From REEB76 sp963774895 (GTDB lineage: Bacteria; Pseudomonadota; Gammaproteobacteria; Natronospirales; REEB76): a stretch of DNA of 64,000 nucleotides. The stretch's first letter is position 1, and every line of letters starts with the position of its first letter. The DNA lies in the NCBI GenBank assembly GCA_963774895.1, contig CAVZGN010000004.1, positions 1 to 64,000 of the forward strand. The letters are read 5' to 3'. Positions 17,735 through 26,274 of the stretch are shown piece by piece. The position numbers and the translations under genes are program-made. The notes below the pieces were generated by a model. It saw only the letters and a program-made list of their open reading frames with translations, ran no database searches and had not been told where the DNA came from.

Positions 17735-18360
17735 CCCATAGATTGCCGCTACTGAAGGACTTGGGGTGTGTCGAATACCTGCCCACTTGGCGCGCCATGC
17801 AGCGTTTCACCGAGCAGCGCGATGCCGGCACGCCCGATGAAATATGGTTCCTGGAACATCCGCCGGTATTCACCCTGGGGCTGGCGGGCAAGCTAGAGCA
17901 CGTGCTGGCACCTGGTGATATTCCGGTGCTCCAGATCGATCGCGGTGGCCAGGTCACCTATCACGGACCGGGCCAGCTGGTGATCTATCCATTGATAGAC
18001 CTCAGACGCCTGGAACTGGGAGTGCGTGCCCTGGTCGAAGCCATTGAGAACAGCGTCATCGCTACGCTGAATGATTTTGGTATCGCTGCAGTCTCGAAAC
18101 GCGAGGCCCCAGGGGTATACACCCATGATGGGCGCAAACTTGCTTCGCTGGGGCTGAGGGTACGCCATGGCTGCAGTTATCATGGCCTGGCATTCAATAT
18201 CGCCATGGACCTGGAACCCTTCTCACGCATCAATCCCTGCGGTTACACTGGCCTGCAAATGTCCCAGGTGAGCGAGTTGGGCGGACCCAAAGACATGCAT
18301 GTGGTTTCGGCACGGCTCAAACCGCACCTGCTCGAATATCTGGGTTACAATAAAAGCTGA
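17731..18360 (+). CDS. lipB: Octanoyl-[acyl-carrier-protein] transferase
   Basis: Moves the octanoyl group from ACP to the lipoyl domains of target proteins, the first step of lipoate synthesis. The frame is open well upstream but overlaps ybeD; the GTG at 17731 overlaps the ybeD stop and gives 209 residues, the family length. Motifs: IWFLEHPPVFTLGLAG, RGGQVTYHGPGQLVIYPLIDLRR (71-93), RKLASLGLRVRHGCSYHGLAFN with the catalytic lysine at 136, and INPCGYTGLQMSQV with the catalytic cysteine at 170. LipA follows 49 bases later. The lipoyl acceptors in this window would include GcvH. Confidence 0.97.
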   Translation: MTHRLPLLKDLGCVEYLPTWRAMQRFTEQRDAGTPDEIWFLEHPPVFTLGLAGKLEHVLAPGDIPVLQIDRGGQVTYHGPGQLVIYPLIDLRRLELGVRALVEAIENSVIATLNDFGIAAVSKREAPGVYTHDGRKLASLGLRVRHGCSYHGLAFNIAMDLEPFSRINPCGYTGLQMSQVSELGGPKDMHVVSARLKPHLLEYLGYNKS

Positions 18361-18409
18361 TTTTCCGATCCCGAGCGGTGTCAGTGCCGCACCCCACAAA
18401 GGATTTCAT

Positions 18410-19381
18410 GTGAGCGACATCACTGCCGCGCGTCCGCGGCTACAGCCCGGCAAGAAGCTCAGTGCCGCTGAGAAGATGGCGCGCATCCCCATTAAAATTG
18501 AGCCAACGGTCACACCTCTGCGCAAACCCGCATGGATCCGAGTGCGTTCCTGGGCAACGCCGGAAGTGGCACGACTCAAGCGGATCCTGCGCGACAACCA
18601 GCTGCACACCGTGTGTGAAGAAGCTTCCTGCCCCAATATCGGCGAGTGCTTCGGCAAAGGTACCGCCACCTTCATGATCATGGGTGATATCTGCACGCGC
18701 CGCTGCACCTTCTGCGACGTAGCCCATGGCCGTCCTCGCGAACTGGATGCGCAAGAACCGCTCAACCTCGCCAGGACCGTCAAGGCTATGGATCTGCGCT
18801 ATGTGGTGGTCACCTCCGTGGATCGGGATGATCTGCGCGACGGCGGCGCCAGTCATTTTACCGCCTGCATCCGGGCTATACGTGAGCTCAGTCCACTGAC
18901 GAAAATCGAGGTGCTGGTGCCGGACTTCCGTGGCCGTATGGATGTGGCGCTGGCGCTCATGCAAGACGCGCTACCGGATGTCTTCAATCATAATCTGGAG
19001 AGCGTGCCGCGTATCTATCGGGAAGTACGTCCGGGTTCCGATTACCATAACTCACTGATGCTGCTAAAACTTTTCAAGGCGGCGCATCCTGAAGTCCTAA
19101 CGAAATCCGGAATCATGGTGGGGCTTGGTGAAGAAATCTCCGAGGTGCTGGAAGTGATGCAAGATCTGCGAACCAATGAGGTTGACATGCTGACAGTGGG
19201 CCAATACCTGCAGCCCAGCCGGTTTCACCACCCGGTCATTCGCTATGTGGCGCCCGAGGAATTCAAGCAGCTGGAAAATACGGGCTATGCGCTTGGCTTC
19301 CGGCACGTGGCCAGTGGTGCGCTGGTGCGTTCATCCTACCATGCTGACCATCAGGCGGAAGGATTGATGCATTTTGCTTGA
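18410..19381 (+). CDS. lipA: Lipoyl synthase
   Basis: Radical-SAM enzyme that inserts two sulfurs into protein-bound octanoyl groups. 323 residues from a GTG preceded by AAAGGA at 6 bases; the frame is open further up but without similarity. Auxiliary cluster cysteines are in CEEASCPNIGEC, the SAM cluster in CTRRCTFCDVAHG, and the C-terminal conserved serine in RSSYHA. Other family markers are TFMIMGDICTRRC, VVTSVDRDDLRDGGA, HNLESVPRIYREVRPGSDY, KSGIMVGLGE and QYLQPSRFHHPVIRYV. The N-terminal 50 residues (AARPRLQPGKKLSAAEKMARIPIK) are as in other gammaproteobacteria. Last gene of the mreB-lipA run. Confidence 0.98.
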   Translation: MSDITAARPRLQPGKKLSAAEKMARIPIKIEPTVTPLRKPAWIRVRSWATPEVARLKRILRDNQLHTVCEEASCPNIGECFGKGTATFMIMGDICTRRCTFCDVAHGRPRELDAQEPLNLARTVKAMDLRYVVVTSVDRDDLRDGGASHFTACIRAIRELSPLTKIEVLVPDFRGRMDVALALMQDALPDVFNHNLESVPRIYREVRPGSDYHNSLMLLKLFKAAHPEVLTKSGIMVGLGEEISEVLEVMQDLRTNEVDMLTVGQYLQPSRFHHPVIRYVAPEEFKQLENTGYALGFRHVASGALVRSSYHADHQAEGLMHFA

Positions 19382-19502
19382 TGCCATCATGAGCTTCATG
19401 GCAGACATGATTATCAGAATCTGAATCCAACTCTACCGCATTTGTATGGAAACTGTCAGCCAGCTTCAAACGAGTATGAATATCAGGAGTGCGAGACCCA
19501 AT

Positions 19503-21221
19503 ATGACTTCGATTTATAGAAAGTTGCCCATACCTTTTATACTCCTGGCCATCGCGAGCTGCGGCGGCAACAGTTCTGCTATCAACAATCCTACAATTAC
19601 CTTGGTCACGCCGGTGTCAACCGTGGTTGCTGCCGGTTCTACATTGCAGCTACAGGCCACGGTCGGCGACAGTGACAACACCACGGTACTCTGGTTTGTG
19701 AACAATATTCCCGGCGGCAACAGCACCGTCGGAACCATAACACCGCAGGGACTGTATACAGCGCCCAATATCCCTACCTCGGGTGGCTCGATTCTCATCA
19801 GCGCATCTCCCCAGGTGTATCCGGTGATTAGTACCTCGATACAAATCGGCATCACCTTTGCCAATGTTTCCCTGAACGGAAATTATGTGTTCGGCCTAAA
19901 CGGTAGCGAATCCGGCAGCCCCTGGGCAGTTGCCGGCAGCTTTACAGCCAACGGCGATGGCACCATCAGCAATGGCATCGAGGACATCAATGGGCCTGCC
20001 GGCATTTCGACTGCATTGCCCTTCAATGGCAGCTATCTGCTGAATGCAAACGGACAAGGGATTGTTACGTTTACCAGCGCGCAGGGCAGCGTGACTATGG
20101 ATCTTACCCTGAATACACAGGGGCAGGCAGTGGTAATGCGCACCGATTCCGGTGACATCGCCACCGGTATTTTTTATCCACAACTGTCCACAGCTTTGAC
20201 ACTCACGAGCCTGGATTCGCCTTATGTGTTCAGTTTCGTAGGCACTGACCAATCCAGTACTCTTCTGAATGTCATCGGTTATTTCAATACCGACGGATCC
20301 CTCAATCTAACGAATGCAGAAGAAGACCTGAATGATGGCGGCACGACGACCAACCAGCCATTTAGCGGTTCATACACCATCGTCGGCAATGGCCGTGGCA
20401 CGGCCACGTTTACCGATTCGACCGGCACCCGCACCTATGGTTTTTACATCGTCTCGCCCACCCAGCTGCAATTCGTTGAGATTGATAATTTGGGTAATTT
20501 GAACGGTACGGTGTTTCAGCAGCAGTCCATCTCTCCTACTTCTACGCTCGCAGGAGGCTATGTGTTTTATGCCTCGGGCATCAATGGCACGGCGGCTTAC
20601 GCCAATGCGGGTGGTTTCTATACCGATACGACTACGTACGGGTATATCAGTTCAGGAACCGATGACATTAATAATTCTGGGACTAACCCAACCAACCCCA
20701 CGCTGATTGGCAGCTTCACCACCGGCACGAACGGGCGAGGCACAATCTATCTGACAGGCAGCAGTGGCACGAACAACTATGTCTATTATTTCATATCGCC
20801 TTCCGCCACCGTGCTGTTGACCACCGATAGCGGCATCAATGCAAGCGGGGAATTATTCTTGCAGTCTGGTGGATATACCACCGCCGGCGTAGATGGAAGT
20901 TATACATTTACGCAATTAAGCCCAGTAGGTTACCTTCCGGCGTCGGCAGCAGTCGGCGTGCTCAATTTTAATGGCGCTGGTGCGATAGCCGGCTTTCAGA
21001 ATACAAATATCAATGGCACAAGCTCGGGCCAGCTTTCTGTCACAGGTACCGACATCGTGACGGGTGTAGCGTCTGGCACATCCACTCGTGGCGTAGCTAC
21101 GCTTACCACCAGCGATGGGACAGTCACAAATTATGCCTTTTACCCGATCTCAAACAGCTCGGTGATCATGCTGGGTGCCAGCGCTTCACTGGTTGTGGCT
21201 ACACTGGTTAGTCAGTACTGA
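19503..21221 (+). CDS. Lipoprotein with an Ig-like domain and four ~105-residue repeats
   Basis: Function unknown. 572 residues from the ATG at 19503; two in-frame ATGs upstream are possible, but this one gives a clean lipoprotein signal (FILLAIASC, Cys20). Residues about 30-118 look like a bacterial Ig-like domain (TLVTPVSTVVAAGSTLQLQATV, WFVNN, GTITPQGLYTAP). Four related repeats follow, at about 125-230, 238-345, 350-455 and 463-572. Each starts with (N/S/G)-x-Y-x-F, has an acidic (E/D)D(I/L)N in the middle of the first three, then NG(R/Q)G-x-x-T and a Y-x-F-Y-x-x-(S/P) strand. The composition is rich in Gly, Ser, Thr and Asn, with few charged residues. Proteins built this way are abundant in Acidobacteria (family knowledge), less so in Gammaproteobacteria. 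Probably exposed on the cell surface or in the periplasm. Confidence 0.82.
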   Translation: MTSIYRKLPIPFILLAIASCGGNSSAINNPTITLVTPVSTVVAAGSTLQLQATVGDSDNTTVLWFVNNIPGGNSTVGTITPQGLYTAPNIPTSGGSILISASPQVYPVISTSIQIGITFANVSLNGNYVFGLNGSESGSPWAVAGSFTANGDGTISNGIEDINGPAGISTALPFNGSYLLNANGQGIVTFTSAQGSVTMDLTLNTQGQAVVMRTDSGDIATGIFYPQLSTALTLTSLDSPYVFSFVGTDQSSTLLNVIGYFNTDGSLNLTNAEEDLNDGGTTTNQPFSGSYTIVGNGRGTATFTDSTGTRTYGFYIVSPTQLQFVEIDNLGNLNGTVFQQQSISPTSTLAGGYVFYASGINGTAAYANAGGFYTDTTTYGYISSGTDDINNSGTNPTNPTLIGSFTTGTNGRGTIYLTGSSGTNNYVYYFISPSATVLLTTDSGINASGELFLQSGGYTTAGVDGSYTFTQLSPVGYLPASAAVGVLNFNGAGAIAGFQNTNINGTSSGQLSVTGTDIVTGVASGTSTRGVATLTTSDGTVTNYAFYPISNSSVIMLGASASLVVATLVSQY

Positions 21222-21346
21222 TGGTTACCAGCTGCAGGTACTGCAGCGCGTGAGTACAATATTTAGCAACCACATGATCCCGGTAAATACGCTAGCATGC
21301 AAAGTGGTGGATAATACCCGCCCAGATTAAGGAGCGTCGATTTCCA

Positions 21347-22174
21347 ATGTCGCTGAAAACTATCCCTTTCGTCGTTGCCATTTGCATTGGCTTGCTGACA
21401 GCAGGCTGCAGCGGCTCGAGTTCTTCCAGTTCCAGCAATACGACCGTGATCCTGCAAGTCGTACCCGGGCCATGGTCGGGAACCTACAATCTCAACGGTG
21501 GGAGCAATACACCCGTAACCGGAACCGTGGCGGCTGGTGGTTTCGGCTATTTTGCCGACAAAGACGGCAACGTGTTCCTGGTGGAAAATGTACCCCAACA
21601 ATCACCCTTCACCAGCATCATTATTGGCACTGCTCCACCGGGCCAGACATTTCCAGACGGCAAAAGCGTCGATACCTTCTCTGTCAATGGAAACTATCAG
21701 TCAACTGCCACCGCGACGCTGATGATGGCATCCATGACCGGGATCGATCCCAGCAGCTATATATCCTATATTGGCTATGCAACCACCGGCGTGAATGGAA
21801 ATTTCACCCTGAATTCCACCGTGCCCTATACGGGAACTCCGTCTATTGCAGGCTTGCAGGGCCAGTGGAGTGGTTATTACATGGGCAAGGCCTCCACCTC
21901 GGTGGCTATCACGATCAACGCAGACGGTACCTTCAGCGGCAACGATGGCTACGGTTGCAGCATCAGCGGCAGCCTGGTGCAGCAGGATCCCGGCACCAAT
22001 ACGTACTTTGTGAACTATGTAGCTAGCGGCTCAGGCTGTCCAGCTGACATGAATGGCTTGGCTTATGAGAGTACCATCGACGTATCGGGTAATTTTGACG
22101 GCGCCGCAGGGACTTATTTCTATATGGGAATCTTCAGCCCGAATGTGGCATACAGCGTGGAATTAAAATTATGA
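21347..22174 (+). CDS. Serine-rich lipoprotein of unknown function
   Basis: 275 residues with a lipoprotein signal (IGLLTAGC, Cys21) followed by a serine run, a flexible tether. Two related halves are seen: PGPWSGTYNLNGG near residue 41 and QGQWSGYYMGKAS near 170, each followed by beta-rich Gly/Ser/Thr sequence. The second half contains two cysteines (YGCSISG, SGCPADMNG) that could form a disulfide. Composition and style match the preceding repeat lipoprotein, so the two may be related surface proteins. The 125-base gap before it holds a short perfect hairpin (GCTGCAG, GTA, CTGCAGC) without a T run. No enzymatic motif was recognised. Confidence 0.78.
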   Translation: MSLKTIPFVVAICIGLLTAGCSGSSSSSSSNTTVILQVVPGPWSGTYNLNGGSNTPVTGTVAAGGFGYFADKDGNVFLVENVPQQSPFTSIIIGTAPPGQTFPDGKSVDTFSVNGNYQSTATATLMMASMTGIDPSSYISYIGYATTGVNGNFTLNSTVPYTGTPSIAGLQGQWSGYYMGKASTSVAITINADGTFSGNDGYGCSISGSLVQQDPGTNTYFVNYVASGSGCPADMNGLAYESTIDVSGNFDGAAGTYFYMGIFSPNVAYSVELKL

Positions 22175-22245
22175 GAATAGGCAAACTGCATGGTGGATAA
22201 CAGTGAACCTTATAATGACTCCATACACATTGCAGATACATTGAA

Positions 22246-22905
22246 TCATCGCTCAATATTTTCAAACATTTCTCTAGTTCCCATGTCACTCCACTCTCCC
22301 GAATAGAATTCGCCGCTAACATTATTGGCGCGCATAGCGTTCTGCCACAACGGCAACATCGGGAATTTCCCTGGACTGCAGCCGCTGAAAATCAGCGGAT
22401 CGTGAATACCGATTCCGCTGTAGGTGTAACGCGGATGACCAGCCGCGAGCAGGCGTCCAGCGGCTGAAAGATGAAAATCTCCCTGCGGATGGGCTGCTGG
22501 ATTCCCGACCACGATTAGATGCGCAAGATCGCCCGGGTTGAGTGACTGCTTCAGTTCTCCAAAGGGATAATCTGTATAGATATCGCCATTCACAACCAGG
22601 AATGGTTCACGACCAAGCAACGATAGTGCGTTGAAAATCCCGCCACCGGTATCCAGTGCGCCGGGGGGTTCATCGGAATAACGTATGTGTACCCCATAGC
22701 GTGAACCATTGCCCAGATGATTCTTTATCCTGTCTCCCAGCCATGAAATATTGATCACAATATCGGTGAAACCTGCGGATTGCAGCCGTTCCAGATGATG
22801 GACGATCAGCGGCTTGTCTTGCACGGTCAGCAATGGTTTGGGCGTGCTATCCGTAAGCGGTCGCAGGCGGACGCCACGGCCAGCGGCCAGGATCATCACT
22901 CTCAT
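22246..22905 (-). CDS. murU: N-acetylmuramate alpha-1-phosphate uridylyltransferase
   Basis: Nucleotidyltransferase that makes UDP-MurNAc from MurNAc-1-phosphate in the cell-wall recycling route that bypasses de novo MurA synthesis and so gives intrinsic fosfomycin tolerance in pseudomonads. 219 residues. The nucleotide-binding signature is AAGRGVRLRPLTDSTPKPL, then DIVINISWLGDRI, ALDTGGGIFNAL, the metal-binding VVNGDIYTDYPF and WSDMGTREM at the end. A generic sugar-phosphate nucleotidyltransferase is possible from sequence alone. The four-base overlap with the sugar kinase amgK upstream makes MurU the natural assignment. It converges with the lipoprotein gene to its left. Confidence 0.92.
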   Translation of the reverse strand: MRVMILAAGRGVRLRPLTDSTPKPLLTVQDKPLIVHHLERLQSAGFTDIVINISWLGDRIKNHLGNGSRYGVHIRYSDEPPGALDTGGGIFNALSLLGREPFLVVNGDIYTDYPFGELKQSLNPGDLAHLIVVGNPAAHPQGDFHLSAAGRLLAAGHPRYTYSGIGIHDPLIFSGCSPGKFPMLPLWQNAMRANNVSGEFYSGEWSDMGTREMFENIER

Positions 22906-23894
22906 GTCGCAACCCGTGTGGATTGTGCTCGAGTTTCAATTGTATCCAGGAGCGTCAACAAAGGGATGAATTCCTTGTAAAGCCGGCCAGTCTCACGCAC
23001 ATAGTTCAGGAATCGGGGTATATCTTCCAGATAACCGGACTTTCCATCCCGATGATATATACGCGCAAATATACCTACTACCTTCAGATGCCGCTGCAGC
23101 CCCATCCAGTCGCATGCGCGCTCGAACTCTGGCGTGGCTTGCACCTCCAGTCCCGCCTGTCGCGCCAGTTGCCAATATTGGTGTCGCCAGACATTCACTT
23201 GTTGCCGTTCCCAGGAAATGAAGGCATCCTTAAACAGTGACACAACGTCGTAAGTTATTGGACCGAACACTGCATCCTGGAAGTCCAGCACACCAGGGTT
23301 TGGCGTACTTAGCATCAGATTACGTGGCATGTAATCGCGATGGACATATACCCTGGGCTGGGCAAGGGCGCTATCTTCCAATAACATAAAAGTGGTATTC
23401 AAAAGTTCATGTTCCGCATCGGTCAGTATGATGTGCAGATGACGCAGGACATACCACTCCTTGAACAATTCCAATTCCCTGTGCAGTAGAGCGCGATCAT
23501 AAGCCGGCAACACACCCGGTTGGCTGGACTGCTGCCATCTGATCAGTGTATTTATAGCATCTGTCATCAAGGCATCAGCATTGTCCGCCTTGAGCACATC
23601 CAGATACGTCTGCTGCCCCAGGTCGCTTAGCAGCAGAAAGCCCCGCGCCAGATCCTGCGCCAGTATCTCAGGTGCGTGCACGCCTGCGTTCTTCAGCAAG
23701 CTGGCAATACGCACAAATGGCCGGCAATCCTCTTGCGGGGGCGGGGCGTCCATCAGGACATAGGACTGCATCCCTAAATTGATACGGAAATATCGCCGAA
23801 AGCTGGCATCGACTGACATCGGTTCCAGCCTCAGCGTTTGCAGGTGCAACGCTTCTACTGCCCAGTCTTGCAGTTGCGTATACCTTTCCGACAT
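22902..23894 (-). CDS. amgK: N-acetylmuramate/N-acetylglucosamine anomeric kinase
   Basis: Phosphorylates MurNAc or GlcNAc at the anomeric position, feeding MurU. 330 residues from the ATG at 23894 (MSERYTQLQDW). The frame extends further but overlaps lptD on the other strand and has no similarity there. It belongs to the aminoglycoside-phosphotransferase fold: SFRRYFRI near the start, YVLMDAPPPQEDCRPFVRIA, the Brenner motif VYVHRDYMPRNLML with the catalytic aspartate, and the metal-binding aspartate in GVLDFQDAVFGPITYDVVSLF. It overlaps murU by four bases. Together with lptD on the opposite strand this is the usual pseudomonad-like order. Confidence 0.93.
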   Translation of the reverse strand: MSERYTQLQDWAVEALHLQTLRLEPMSVDASFRRYFRINLGMQSYVLMDAPPPQEDCRPFVRIASLLKNAGVHAPEILAQDLARGFLLLSDLGQQTYLDVLKADNADALMTDAINTLIRWQQSSQPGVLPAYDRALLHRELELFKEWYVLRHLHIILTDAEHELLNTTFMLLEDSALAQPRVYVHRDYMPRNLMLSTPNPGVLDFQDAVFGPITYDVVSLFKDAFISWERQQVNVWRHQYWQLARQAGLEVQATPEFERACDWMGLQRHLKVVGIFARIYHRDGKSGYLEDIPRFLNYVRETGRLYKEFIPLLTLLDTIETRAQSTRVAT

Positions 23895-23975
23895 CCAAGA
23901 ATATTCCCGCAGTTTGAACAGCTTATGAAAGTGTGCGATTGTACCCCGTGTTGCATTCGGTTCAGGAGTCTGTTG

Positions 23976-26258
23976 GTGAATGTGAGCCGCGCGCTTGTAC
24001 TCTCTATCGCACTGCTCGCCTCCGCGCCGCTGCTTGCCGATACCCCACCGGGTACCATTGGCTATGACCAGTGGGCCACCTGTCCGGCCCTGCCACCGTC
24101 TGCACAGGTCACCGCCGCACCCGCCGCCAGTTCTTTCAACCCGCCCACGCTTGTGACTGCCGACCAGCTCACCGGCTACCTGCACGGCGAGTTATTGCTT
24201 ACCGGCAATGTGCTGGCTACCCAGGGAGACAGGCAAATGACCGCCGATAGCATGCGCTATGACAGCACCAGTAGCGACACCCATGCCCTGGGCAATGTAC
24301 ATTTCAGTTCACCTAATATTCTGTTACAAGGTCCATCCGCGGATTACAACTTCAACAGCGAGAGTGGATTATTTAACGATGCCCAGTTTCAGCTCCCCAA
24401 GCGCCATGGCCGCGGCACCTCCAAACTGGTAAAAGTCCTGGACCAGAATCACGACCTGCTGACCGATGTGCATTACACAACCTGTCCGGTCGAACAGCAA
24501 GACTGGATCCTCAATGCGCCGGATCTGGAATTGGATCAGACTACTAATACCGGTGAAGGACACAACGCTACCATCGATTTCTTCGGCGTACCCATATTCT
24601 GGACACCCTATATAAACTTCCCACTGAACGATGAACGTAAATCGGGTTTCCTGGCCCCATCCTTCAGTTTCGATACATTATCCGGCTTCGACCTGACAAC
24701 ACCCTATTATCTGAACCTGGCGCCCAACTATGATGCCACACTGGTGCCACGTATCATTACCAAACGCGGCATAGATCTGGGCGGTGAATACCGCTATCTG
24801 ACCGATAGCAGCAAGGGATTACTCGATCTAAATTATCTGCCGCACGATCAGGTAGCAGACCAAGAACGCGGTCTGTTGAATTATTCGGATGTCACTTGGT
24901 TGGGAGAGGGCTGGAAATTCAATACGGCCTATAACTGGGTATCGGACAACCTGTATTTCCAGGATCTAGGTAATAGCCTTTCCGAAATAGCCACTACTAC
25001 CCAGGAACGCCATGCTGCCTTCACTTTTGGTGATCCAGATTTTAATTATGGCTATCCTGGTTCGAACTGGAAAATCATGACGCAAGTACAGGAATGGCAA
25101 ATCGTCGATCCGACCATATTACCTTCCGAATACCCGTATAAGCGTCTTCCACAGACGGTACTCAGCTGGCAAAGTGATCCCAGTAGCAGTGGGCCGCAAT
25201 ATGCATTTAACAGTGAACTGGTGCAGTTTCAGCAGGATGAGGAGATTGGCGCCCTGAGAATGGATCTCAAGCCAAGTGCAAGCTACACCTTCGGCAATGC
25301 CGGCTTTTACTTCACGCCCACCGCGGCCATGCGCCTGACAGAATGGGATCTCGACCAGAATGTACCCATCGGTACGGAGACACAGCTTTCCCGTGCAACC
25401 CCTATCATAAGTCTCGACAGCGGACTATTCTTGCAAAGGGATGTGGGCGACAGCGGCAACTTCGTGCAGACTCTGGAGCCACGTCTTTTTTACCTGTACG
25501 TGCCCTATCGTGATCAATCACAGGTGCCGATCTTCGATACCATACAACCACAGTTCAATTTCCTGGAGTTGTTTTCCGACAACAGTTTTGTCGGGGCTGA
25601 TCGTCAGAGCGATGCCAATCAGTTAAGCTACACCTTAACCAGCCGTCTGCTGGATACCTCCGATGGGTCGCAGTTGCTGGAGGTGGATATCGGCCAGATT
25701 CGCTACTTTAGCAACCGTAACGTCCAGTTGCCGGGAGTCGCGCCACAGACCTATCTGTTTTCCAATGTGGTAGGCGATCTAACGTTAAACATCAATGATA
25801 ACTGGTCCGCCACGTACGACCAGCAATGGGATCCCACCACGCGCCAGACGGATGTGGCTTCGATCGGCGTCCAGTACCATCCAGCATTTCACCAGGTGAT
25901 CAACCTGGCATACCGCTATAACCGGTCACTTGACATGAAACAGACCGATCTGTCATTCGCCTGGCCGCTGAGCAACCATTGGAGCGTGGTGGGTCGCTGG
26001 AACTACGATGTGCAAAACAAGGTCACACTGGAGAGCTTCGAAGGATTTGAGTACGATAACTGCTGCTGGACTTTCCAGATAGTCCACCGCCGCTATATTA
26101 CCCAGATAGGTACGCAGGTCGGTACCCAGACGGGTCAGGCCAATTCCATGTTCTTTTTCCAGTTGCAGCTCAAAGGCCTCACTACCATCGGCCGTCATCT
26201 CGAAGATTTCCTGCAAAATGGTATCCTAGGCTATTCCGACACCGACCAGCCACAGTAA
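23976..26258 (+). CDS. lptD: LPS-assembly protein LptD
   Basis: Outer-membrane beta-barrel that inserts lipopolysaccharide into the outer leaflet with LptE. 760 residues from a GTG at 23976: an AGGAG site lies 7 bases upstream, and this start gives a clean signal peptide (VLSIALLASAPLLA) cleaved before DTPPG. Longer starts would overlap amgK. An OstA/LptA-like domain (GYLHGELLLTGNVLATQGDRQMTADSM) precedes the 26-strand barrel. The cysteines needed for the inter-domain disulfides are visible: one in QWATCPALP, one in TTCPVEQQDW and a pair in YDNCCWTFQ. Other markers are GVPIFWTPYINFPLNDERKSGFLAP and RNVQLPG. It opens the lptD-surA-pdxA-ksgA run. Confidence 0.97.
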   Translation: MNVSRALVLSIALLASAPLLADTPPGTIGYDQWATCPALPPSAQVTAAPAASSFNPPTLVTADQLTGYLHGELLLTGNVLATQGDRQMTADSMRYDSTSSDTHALGNVHFSSPNILLQGPSADYNFNSESGLFNDAQFQLPKRHGRGTSKLVKVLDQNHDLLTDVHYTTCPVEQQDWILNAPDLELDQTTNTGEGHNATIDFFGVPIFWTPYINFPLNDERKSGFLAPSFSFDTLSGFDLTTPYYLNLAPNYDATLVPRIITKRGIDLGGEYRYLTDSSKGLLDLNYLPHDQVADQERGLLNYSDVTWLGEGWKFNTAYNWVSDNLYFQDLGNSLSEIATTTQERHAAFTFGDPDFNYGYPGSNWKIMTQVQEWQIVDPTILPSEYPYKRLPQTVLSWQSDPSSSGPQYAFNSELVQFQQDEEIGALRMDLKPSASYTFGNAGFYFTPTAAMRLTEWDLDQNVPIGTETQLSRATPIISLDSGLFLQRDVGDSGNFVQTLEPRLFYLYVPYRDQSQVPIFDTIQPQFNFLELFSDNSFVGADRQSDANQLSYTLTSRLLDTSDGSQLLEVDIGQIRYFSNRNVQLPGVAPQTYLFSNVVGDLTLNINDNWSATYDQQWDPTTRQTDVASIGVQYHPAFHQVINLAYRYNRSLDMKQTDLSFAWPLSNHWSVVGRWNYDVQNKVTLESFEGFEYDNCCWTFQIVHRRYITQIGTQVGTQTGQANSMFFFQLQLKGLTTIGRHLEDFLQNGILGYSDTDQPQ

Positions 26259-26274
26259 TCAAGGTTTCCGCTGC

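Noticed and set aside
19503..22174. Prophage or transposon carrying the two lipoproteins
   Set aside because: No integrase, transposase, terminal repeat or tRNA target is present; transfer remains only a composition-based suspicion.
23895..24185. N-terminal extension of the AmgK frame overlapping lptD
   Set aside because: The sequence is Gly/Arg-rich without similarity, and the ATG at 23894 gives the expected protein start.
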